In this document: piece by piece, positions 1 to 6,331 of the stretch
Position numbering within the stretch: the first letter of the stretch is position 1
Layout: every line of letters starts with the position of its first letter
Source: Pseudomonas sp.
GTDB lineage: Bacteria > Pseudomonadota > Gammaproteobacteria > Pseudomonadales > Pseudomonadaceae
Direction of reading: 5' to 3'
DNA length: 6,665 nt
NCBI GenBank assembly: GCA_003525045.1
Contig: DQGF01000053.1
Span: 87-6,751 of the forward strand
Notes under the pieces: model-generated
Database searches by the model: none
Seen by the model: the letters and a program-made list of their open reading frames with translations, nothing else
Told to the model about the DNA's origin: nothing
Translations under genes and position numbers: made by a program

Positions 1-2
1 TC

Positions 3-389
3 CCCCACCTGCACCGCCGCCTGTTCCAGCGAACACAACGGCACATCGATATAGCTCAACTGACTGTCGAGCTTGTAAGACCTCGGAATCCCCTGGACCG
101 GCAACGCAATGAACTTCAGCTCGGGCCGCCCGCCGAGGGTATTGAGGATGACGATCCGCGCTCGATCACCGATGACGATTTTGTTACCACACGCCGCCTC
201 GAAACTGATCAGCGGAATCTGCCGATTGCGCCACGTTACCCGTCCCAGATACCACGGTGGCGTATCGAGATCGAACGCTCCCGGCTGGTAGTCGATCAGC
301 TCGGCGACAGCGACGTTGGGCAAAATCAGGTTGCGGTCGGCCAGGGGCAACAGCAGCCCGGTGAGGTTGCTGGTACGGTGCTCAAGCAT
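3..389 (-). CDS. chpC: ChpC, CheW-like chemotaxis adaptor (partial, 3' end outside window)
   Basis: The first 129 residues of a CheW-family coupling protein are present. The stop lies beyond the window edge (P. aeruginosa ChpC is about 168 residues). The start is the ATG at 389-387, preceded 8 nt upstream by GGAG (398-401). The opening MLEHRTSNLTGLLLPLADRN is followed by a first beta-barrel strand set (LILPNVAVAELIDY, residues 21-34). A CheW-type core comes next (PPWYLGRVTWRNRQIPLISF, residues 44-63), where family members usually read LG-hydrophobic-WRG-hydrophobic-P. A second strand set, with RARIVILNTL near residues 76-85, follows. CheW proteins bridge receptor tips and the P5 domain of CheA kinases at the inner membrane. 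ChpC is one of the two CheW-like adaptors of the Pil-Chp system, alongside PilI. Its start lies 8 nt inside the end of chpA, so the two are probably translationally coupled. The family is clear. The exact name rests on position just after chpA; a generic CheW-like label is the fallback. Confidence 0.88.
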   Translation of the reverse strand, partial: MLEHRTSNLTGLLLPLADRNLILPNVAVAELIDYQPGAFDLDTPPWYLGRVTWRNRQIPLISFEAACGNKIVIGDRARIVILNTLGGRPELKFIALPVQGIPRSYKLDSQLSYIDVPLCSLEQAAVQVG

Positions 390-3300
390 GGGTCTTGCTC
401 CACAATGCGATGCTTTCGAGCAGCACCGATTCCTGGTACGGCTTGCCGAGGTAGTCGTTGACGCCGATGGCCATGGCGCGGTCGCGGTGTTTCTGGCCGG
501 TGCGGGAGGTGATCATAATGATTGGCAGGTGCTGCAAACGTTCATCGGCGCGCACCCGGGTCGCGACTTCGAAACCGTCCATGCGCGGCATTTCGATGTC
601 CAGCAGCATCAGGTCCGGCAGGTGTTCTTCGAGCAGCAGCATGGCGTCGACACCGTCCTTCGCGGTCAGCACGTTCATGCCATGGCGTTCGAGCAAACGG
701 CTGGTGACCTTGCGCACCGTGACCGAGTCGTCGACCACCAGCACCAGCAATGGTTTGTGTGGCTCGGGTTCTGCCTCTTGAACCAGTGCTCGCTGTGCAA
801 CTTGCGCCTGCAGGGAGCGGATCGGTGCCAGCAGATCGACAATCAGCACCACCCGGCCATCGCCCAGAATCGTCGCTCCGGACAACCCCTGTACCGCGGC
901 GAACTGCGGACCGAGGCTTTTCACCACGATCTCGCGAGTGCCTGCCGTGGAATCGACCTGCACCGCAATGTGCCGCTCATTGCATTGCACCAGCAAGACC
1001 GGCAGCGGCAGGCTCTGCCCTAGCAATTTGGGACGGGTGCTGGTCTTCAGCAGTTCACCGAGGTAGCACAGTTCATAGTGCTGCCCGGCGTATTTGTAGG
1101 TCGGCGGATCGAGCCGGTAATGCCCTTCGAGTTCGTTGGGCAACACGCGCACGATGCCGTCAATCGTATTCAGTGGGATCGCGTATTGATCATCAAAGCA
1201 CTGCACCATCAGCGCCCGGTTGACCGACACGGTCAACGGCAGGCGAATCCGGAAGTGCACGCCCTGCCCAGGCACAGAGTCGATGCTCATGGTGCCGCCG
1301 AGTTGCCGTACTTCTTCGTGAACCACGTCCATGCCCACGCCACGCCCGGAGATCTGAGTGATTTTCTCTGCGGTGGAGAACCCGGGCTGGAGGATGAATT
1401 GCAGCGCGTCGCGGTCGCTGATGTTGCTGTCCGGGGCCAGCAGGCCGCGCTTGATCGCCTTGCGCCGGACCGCATCCAGCGGCACGCCGGCCCCATCGTC
1501 GCGGATGTCGAAAATGATGTCGCCGCCCTCTCGCGACAGGTCGAGGGTGATCCGCCCCTGAGCCGGTTTACCCGCCGCGATACGCACCTCGGCGGACTCC
1601 AGGCCATGGTCCAGCGCGTTACGCAGCATATGTTCCAGCGGCGCTGCCATGCGCTCGAGAACGTTGCGGTCCATCTCGCCCTCAGCGTTGCCGACGATGA
1701 ATTCCACGTCTTTGCCCAGCTCGCTGGAAACCTGACGGACGATGCGTTTCAAACGCGGCAGCATGCGCTCGAACGGCACCATGCGCGTCCGCATCAGGCC
1801 TTCCTGCAGTTCGGTGTTGATGCGGCCCTGCTGTTGCAGCAGGTTGTCCGCATCCTGATTGCGCCGCTCGAGGGTTTCCTTGAGGTCGAGCAGGTCGGAG
1901 GCCGATTCGAATAGCGCCCGCGACAGTTGCTGCAACTGCGAGTGACGGTCCATTTCCAGCGGATCGAATTCTTCGTAGCCCAGGCGTTCGGCGTCGACCT
2001 GCTGACGGCTGAGAATCCGTCCCTGGGTTTCGGTATCGAGGCGGCGCAACTGGTCGCGCATGCGCTCGATGGTGGTTTCCATCTCGCTCAGGGCCACGCG
2101 CGCATCGTTGACCTGTTGCTCGATCCGGCCACGGAAGATCGAGGTTTCGCCGGCCAGGTTGACCAGATCGTCGAGCAGTTCTGCCGAGACCTTGACCATG
2201 TCGGCACCGGCTTCGGCTGGCAACGCGGGAGGTTCGGGCTTTAGCGTTGCGAGTGTCACAGCCGGCGTTTCAGGCACCGTCGGATGACTGAAATTCCTGA
2301 TCATGTCGATCAGTTGATCGGCCGCTGGCAAAGGGTGCCCGGCGCGGGTCGCGTCGAGCATCTGCGCCAGCCGGTCGTGGCTGCTTTGCAACAGCGCGAA
2401 CAAGGCGGACGTAGGTTGCAGAACGCCGGCGGACAGGCTTTCGTAGAGAAACTCCAGTTCATGGGCCATGTCGCCGATCGGGACGATCTCCACCATCCGC
2501 GCGCCACCCTTGAGGGTGTGCAGATCGCGCAACAGGGTTTCCACTTCCTGACGATTCGTCGGTTCGGCCTGCCAGCGCACCAGGGCCGCGCCAGAGTTTT
2601 CGATGATGTCGAAACCTTCCTCGAGGAAGATGTCCAGCAACTCGGGATCATGGGCGGCCGAGTCGGTGACCGGCGTGGGCTCCAGCACATCAACGGCATT
2701 GACGCTGCCCTGACGGAATTCGCGTATGGCCTCGATCAGCTCACCCGGATCGTCCAATGGCTCCTGGTTTTGCAACTGCTCAAGCAACTCTGCGAGCCGG
2801 TCATGGCTCTGTTGCAGCAGCTGCGCCAACGCTTCGCCGTGGCTGAAACGGCGATCGACAAGGCCTTCGTAAAGGCTTTCCAGCTCATGGGCCAGGTCAC
2901 CGACCGGCTCGATTTCGGCCATCCGCGCACCGCCCTTGAGGGTGTGCAAGTCACGCTGTAAGGACAGCAGCGACGCGGCGTTGTCCGGGTCGCTCACCCA
3001 GCGTTGCAGGGCCTGGCCGGCGCTTTCGAGGATATCCACTGCTTCTTCGAGGAAGATCCCGACGATTTCATTGTCCAGGTCCGCCCCGGTTGCCGTCTGC
3101 GCAAGCTCTGCCGTGGCACTGCCCAGCTCGCGAATGCTCAGGGTACGGCTGCCGTCGCTACGGATCAGGCCCATGGCCGAGGGATCGAGGCTCTCATCAA
3201 GCAAGCCGCGCAAGGCCTGGATCCGCTCCGGTTGCGGGCTGACTTCCTGGCCGGCGGCCAGTTCGTCGAGCATGTTGATCAGCGCTTCGTGGGCGCTTTG

Positions 3301-6282
3301 CGCCTCGTGGAAAAACCGCTCACTGACCGCCAGGCTGCTTTCTTCCACTGCACCATAGAGGTCGAGCAAGGCTTCGCAGAGCTCATCCACCGGATGCAAA
3401 TCGGCCAAGTGCGCGCCTTCGCCCAGGGTCGTCAATTCGTCCAGCAGCGCACTGAGTTCCTGACGCTCGCCGGGATGTTGCTGCCAACGCTGCAACAGAC
3501 TTTCGGCATCCAGCAGAATGTCCATGCCTCGGGCGAGAAAGTTATTGATCAATTGTGGATCGCGCTTGATGCGCTGTTTGATATTGGGTGCATTCAAAAG
3601 GCTTTGCAGACGCTCGGCCAGTAACGCCTGGGTTCGCTCGATCAGCGAGCGGGCACCGGGAATCGCGGCCAGCGGATCGCCCTTGAGTTGTCGCAACCCT
3701 AGACGGAACAGTCCTTCAGCCTCCAGCAAGAGTTCGACTTCGTCCAGGTCCAGCGCAAGCAGGTGTGCCTTGTATTCCCTGGCTAGTTGATCCAGCGGCG
3801 CCGCCAGCTCGGCAATCGGCAAAACGCCGGCCATGGAGGCACTGCCCTTGAGGGTGTGCAAGGCTCGCTGCAACTCGTCGCTGGCCTGCAACGGCATGTG
3901 CTCGGCGGCCTGATCGAGGAAGCGGTTGAGACTGCCCAGATGGGTTTCGGCTTCGTTGCGGAAAATCTCCAGCAACAACGGATCAAGGGCCGCAACATCC
4001 TGCGCATCCTCATCGGCTATCGGTTCATCGCCCTTGGCCAACACATGGGCATGCGCGGCCAATTGATCGACATCATTGCGCTGGCGTTGGGCATTGGCGG
4101 CAAATTCGGCCACCAGCTCCGGCAGCAGGTTCAGCGCATCACCCAGCAGTTGTTGCACCGCAGTCCCCGGCGCAACGCTGTGTTCCAGCACACGGTTGAG
4201 TAGATTTTCCACGGCCCAGGCCAGTTCGCCCAACACTAGCGCGCGGACCATCCGGCCGCTGCCCTTGAGGGTATGGAAGGCCCGGCGCAGTTCGCTCAGG
4301 GCCGACTTGTCTTCGGGGTTGGCCGACCAGCGCGGCAGGTATTCCCGGAGGACTTGCAAAACCTCGTCGGTTTCCTCGAGGAAAACTTGCCGCAGCTCAT
4401 CGTCCACCGGCTCTTCGCCGACCGGTGGCGGTAATAGACTGCCGGGGGTGGTCAGGGCTGGCGGGTTGACGGCAGACAGGGGGGTGGCCAGCACATCGGC
4501 CAGGGTCTGCAAGGTTGCCGGGGCGTCCAGCTCCTGAAGATCCTGCATGACCTGTGCTTCAGTCGGGCTGAGCACATCTTCAAGCACCGGCACATGTTGC
4601 TCGCTGGGGAAGAAGCCGAGTGATGCCAGACTTTTTTCCGCGACGTCGAGCAGCTGTTCGCCGGGTGCTTCGGGGTCGTCGCCAAGGCGCTCCAGGTAGT
4701 ACTCGATGCTGGTAACGACGTCGGCCAGGCTGTCGAGTTCCTGCCAGCCGGGGTGATCCGGGTCCAGCAACAGATGCTCATGAATGAAGTGATTACAGGT
4801 TTCGATCAGGCCCGCTGCGCGGCTCAACGGAATCATCGCCAGCGCACCGCGTACCTGGGTCAGCAAGGCCGGCAATGGTTGCAGGTGCTGGCGATCCCAG
4901 TCGGCGTCGATGTAGTCGACGATCATGTCCTTGACCTGTTGCAGGCAGATGCGTGCTTCCTTGATCACGATCTGGTGGATCTGCGTCAGATCGGTGGTGG
5001 GCAGGCGGCTTTCTTCCAGGCTTTCCGGCTCGACGGTGCCGACCATGCCGGCCAGGGTCGCTTCGACATAGAGCAAGGCGCCAGCGACGTCCATGAGGAT
5101 CGCGTCGTTGGGCTCACGCTGGCCTTGGGCAAGGCTCAGCACCACCGCCAATTGATCGATGATGACCTTGCGTGGCTGGCCGAAACCGAGCACCGCCAGT
5201 GTGTCGGCGATTTGCCGCAGAGGCGCCAGCAAGCTGTCGAGGTCCGAGGTGTGCTGACGGTCGCTGCGCACGAACAGGTCCAGTCGCTCCTTGACCCGCA
5301 CCAGCTCTTCGCATAGCGCCGCCAGCACCGAGCGCATGGCGTCGCGGTCGGGGCCAGCCAAGCGTGCGCGTTCTTCATCGACCATCGCGCTGTCAGGTAG
5401 CGCATCGTCCAGCCCATAGCGATCTTTCATGGTCAGCATCTGCCCGGTGGGGTATTCGGCCTTGGCAATGTAAAACAGCAAACTCTTGAGCAATACCGGC
5501 GGCGCCGGCTGATTGATTCCGGGCATGCCCTGTTCGAGCAGGCGCTTGAGTTCCTTGTCAGCCTCCTTGAACAGGCTGCGCAAGGCCGGGCTGTAGGCGA
5601 TCGCGCCCTCGCGCATGCCTTCGACCAGCGCCGAGGCGACTTGCCACAACGGGCTCAGGGGCGCGGTGCCGCACAATCCTTCCAGGCGCGCAAACACTTT
5701 GGCCAGATAACCGAGATTAGTATCGTTATCCTGCTCGCGCAGCATTCCGACCAGGGCCATCTGCAACATCTGCCGCAGCTTGCGTAGCACACTCTGTAAA
5801 TCCGCCGGTTCCAGCAGCGCGACTGACTCTTCGTCCAGTGGCAGCAGAACGGGTATTTGCGGCGTGAACAGGCTGGTTTCCGACAGCAAGCTTTCGCCGC
5901 GGGCGCTGCGTAGATCGTTGATCAGCGGCAACATCACCAGCGGCAACTCACGACGGGCGCTTTGCACCCGGTCGAGGTAGATCGGCAGTTGTCCGAGGGC
6001 CTGCAGCAACAGGTGGATCGCCTCATCGTGCAAGCTGACGCGGTGGTGCAGCAGGGCCGTAGTCAACTGTTCCATTTCTTCGGCGAACAGCGCCGCGCCG
6101 TAGAACTCGACCATCTGCAAACTGCCGTGCACCTGATGGATGCACGCCAGGCATTCGCTCAGGGCGTGCGTCGCCTGCGGGTCATCAAGCAAGGTGACGA
6201 TCGCCTGATGAGCCACTTTCAACGTTTCGGCAATCTCGCCCTTGACCCACTCGAGGGCCACATAGTCGTGCCGATCACCCAT
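382..6282 (-). CDS. chpA: ChpA, multi-Hpt hybrid CheA-type histidine kinase of the type IV pilus chemosensory system
   Basis: This 1966-residue cytoplasmic kinase has no signal peptide or membrane segment. Domains in order: N-terminal FimL-like helical region (about 1-600) with a degenerate Hpt at H49 (HQVHG) and a threonine site at T475 (TQVRGA); Pro-rich linker (about 600-622); Hpt at H670 and H809 (HTLKGS); degenerate module at T951 (TTLGEG); tandem Hpt at H1113 and H1255 (HTLKGG); Pro/Ala-rich linker (1332-1360); long P3-type dimerization helices (about 1362-1505); HATPase with N-box N1555, DDGAG 1595-1599, PGFSTA 1633-1638 and GRGVGMDVV 1646-1654; CheW-like P5 (about 1685-1825); receiver (about 1845-1966) with D1851/D1852, phospho-acceptor D1895, T1925 and K1947. 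All catalytic motifs are intact, so it should be active. In P. aeruginosa, ChpA phosphorylates PilG/PilH and controls twitching and surface sensing; that protein is about 2470 residues, so this one is a shorter variant. The ATG at 6282 is preferred over the GTG at 6288, because GGAG (6288-6291) lies 5 nt before the ATG and would overlap the GTG. Confidence 0.96.
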   Translation of the reverse strand: MGDRHDYVALEWVKGEIAETLKVAHQAIVTLLDDPQATHALSECLACIHQVHGSLQMVEFYGAALFAEEMEQLTTALLHHRVSLHDEAIHLLLQALGQLPIYLDRVQSARRELPLVMLPLINDLRSARGESLLSETSLFTPQIPVLLPLDEESVALLEPADLQSVLRKLRQMLQMALVGMLREQDNDTNLGYLAKVFARLEGLCGTAPLSPLWQVASALVEGMREGAIAYSPALRSLFKEADKELKRLLEQGMPGINQPAPPVLLKSLLFYIAKAEYPTGQMLTMKDRYGLDDALPDSAMVDEERARLAGPDRDAMRSVLAALCEELVRVKERLDLFVRSDRQHTSDLDSLLAPLRQIADTLAVLGFGQPRKVIIDQLAVVLSLAQGQREPNDAILMDVAGALLYVEATLAGMVGTVEPESLEESRLPTTDLTQIHQIVIKEARICLQQVKDMIVDYIDADWDRQHLQPLPALLTQVRGALAMIPLSRAAGLIETCNHFIHEHLLLDPDHPGWQELDSLADVVTSIEYYLERLGDDPEAPGEQLLDVAEKSLASLGFFPSEQHVPVLEDVLSPTEAQVMQDLQELDAPATLQTLADVLATPLSAVNPPALTTPGSLLPPPVGEEPVDDELRQVFLEETDEVLQVLREYLPRWSANPEDKSALSELRRAFHTLKGSGRMVRALVLGELAWAVENLLNRVLEHSVAPGTAVQQLLGDALNLLPELVAEFAANAQRQRNDVDQLAAHAHVLAKGDEPIADEDAQDVAALDPLLLEIFRNEAETHLGSLNRFLDQAAEHMPLQASDELQRALHTLKGSASMAGVLPIAELAAPLDQLAREYKAHLLALDLDEVELLLEAEGLFRLGLRQLKGDPLAAIPGARSLIERTQALLAERLQSLLNAPNIKQRIKRDPQLINNFLARGMDILLDAESLLQRWQQHPGERQELSALLDELTTLGEGAHLADLHPVDELCEALLDLYGAVEESSLAVSERFFHEAQSAHEALINMLDELAAGQEVSPQPERIQALRGLLDESLDPSAMGLIRSDGSRTLSIRELGSATAELAQTATGADLDNEIVGIFLEEAVDILESAGQALQRWVSDPDNAASLLSLQRDLHTLKGGARMAEIEPVGDLAHELESLYEGLVDRRFSHGEALAQLLQQSHDRLAELLEQLQNQEPLDDPGELIEAIREFRQGSVNAVDVLEPTPVTDSAAHDPELLDIFLEEGFDIIENSGAALVRWQAEPTNRQEVETLLRDLHTLKGGARMVEIVPIGDMAHELEFLYESLSAGVLQPTSALFALLQSSHDRLAQMLDATRAGHPLPAADQLIDMIRNFSHPTVPETPAVTLATLKPEPPALPAEAGADMVKVSAELLDDLVNLAGETSIFRGRIEQQVNDARVALSEMETTIERMRDQLRRLDTETQGRILSRQQVDAERLGYEEFDPLEMDRHSQLQQLSRALFESASDLLDLKETLERRNQDADNLLQQQGRINTELQEGLMRTRMVPFERMLPRLKRIVRQVSSELGKDVEFIVGNAEGEMDRNVLERMAAPLEHMLRNALDHGLESAEVRIAAGKPAQGRITLDLSREGGDIIFDIRDDGAGVPLDAVRRKAIKRGLLAPDSNISDRDALQFILQPGFSTAEKITQISGRGVGMDVVHEEVRQLGGTMSIDSVPGQGVHFRIRLPLTVSVNRALMVQCFDDQYAIPLNTIDGIVRVLPNELEGHYRLDPPTYKYAGQHYELCYLGELLKTSTRPKLLGQSLPLPVLLVQCNERHIAVQVDSTAGTREIVVKSLGPQFAAVQGLSGATILGDGRVVLIVDLLAPIRSLQAQVAQRALVQEAEPEPHKPLLVLVVDDSVTVRKVTSRLLERHGMNVLTAKDGVDAMLLLEEHLPDLMLLDIEMPRMDGFEVATRVRADERLQHLPIIMITSRTGQKHRDRAMAIGVNDYLGKPYQESVLLESIALWSKTHA
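398..401 (-). promoter_or_regulatory. Ribosome binding site of chpC (GGAG), inside the chpA coding sequence
   Basis: GGAG on the minus strand lies 8 nt before the chpC ATG (389-387) and within the last codons of chpA. A ribosome finishing chpA would uncover or directly reach this site, consistent with coupled translation of the kinase and its CheW-type adaptor. Confidence 0.7.
2290..2646 (-). repeat. Tandem Hpt module, second copy (ChpA residues 1213-1331)
   Basis: This is the second copy of the 119-residue module, offset from the first by 142 residues (426 nt), with the phospho-acceptor H1255 in DLHTLKGGARM (codon at 2518-2520). It is the Hpt nearest to the dimerization and HATPase domains, separated from them by a Pro/Ala-rich linker (about 1332-1360). 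It therefore sits where the P1 domain of a classical CheA would be. The two copies differ most around residues 1283-1292 and 1313-1322, the expected loop positions. Confidence 0.85.
2716..3072 (-). repeat. Tandem Hpt module, first copy (ChpA residues 1071-1189)
   Basis: This 119-residue histidine phosphotransfer module starts at the IFLEE helix and ends at IREF, with the phospho-acceptor H1113 in DLHTLKGGARM (codon at 2944-2946). It aligns without any gap to residues 1213-1331. Hand counting gives 62 identical positions (52%), concentrated in the IFLEE helix, the HTLKGGARM active-site helix, the AHELE-LYE helix and the SHDRLA helix. The four-helix bundle pattern fits an Hpt fold; this copy should accept phosphate from the ChpA kinase core. 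Confidence 0.85.
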
Positions 6283-6331
6283 AACCACTCCAGTCCCCAG
6301 CCCAATCGAGAATCATACGCCCTTGGGCGCT
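6283..6331 (-). other. pilJ-chpA intergenic spacer with small inverted repeat
   Basis: This 49-base stretch between the PilJ stop and the chpA ATG contains the chpA ribosome binding site. It also holds an inverted repeat, CGCCC-TT-GGGCG on the plus strand (6318-6329), 2 nt past the pilJ stop. As minus-strand RNA it could fold as a short GC stem with a CAAG loop. No U-run follows, so it does not look like an intrinsic terminator. It might stabilise the 3' end of pilJ or slightly attenuate chpA, but nothing in the sequence proves this. No promoter could be identified here, and no pilK gene fits in the gap. Confidence 0.35.
6288..6291 (-). promoter_or_regulatory. Ribosome binding site of chpA (GGAG)
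   Basis: On the minus strand GGAG is followed by TGGTT and then ATG (6282-6280), a normal 5-nt spacing. The alternative GTG two codons earlier shares the final G of this motif and would have no spacer, so this site decides the start and removes two residues (M-V) from the longest reading frame. From memory, P. aeruginosa ChpA also begins MGDRHDYVAL, which agrees. Confidence 0.75.

Noticed and set aside
316..1023. 235-codon open frame on the plus strand
   Set aside because: It is antisense to the receiver and CheW-like domains of chpA and crosses into the chpC start. No family was recognised, and it is explained as a shadow of the real genes.
1078..1914. 278-codon open frame on the plus strand opposite chpA
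   Set aside because: It lies wholly antisense to the HATPase/dimerization coding region of chpA. It has no recognisable domain, its His/Gln/Val/Ala-rich composition is typical of the complement of a GC-rich gene, and long stop-free antisense frames recur along the whole gene.
2284..3624. Two further plus-strand frames (2284-2961 and 3004-3624)
   Set aside because: They are antisense to the Hpt modules. Their apparent internal similarity simply mirrors the tandem Hpt repeat on the other strand.
2506..4277. Four recurring copies of a short DNA motif (CCCTTGAGGGT near 2507, 2933, 3845 and 4262) as regulatory sites or a CRISPR-like array
   Set aside because: Each copy is the reverse complement of the codons for the HTLKG active-site motif of an Hpt domain. 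The recurrence comes from protein conservation and codon preference, and the spacing is irregular (hundreds of bases).
6282..6288. GTG at 6288 as the chpA start
   Set aside because: The GGAG motif would overlap the GTG itself, leaving no spacing. The ATG at 6282 has proper 5-nt spacing and gives the expected MGDRHDYVAL start.
6318..6329. Intrinsic terminator between pilJ and chpA
   Set aside because: The stem is short with a tiny loop and is not followed by a U-run on the minus strand. The genes are co-oriented and function together, so a terminator is not supported.
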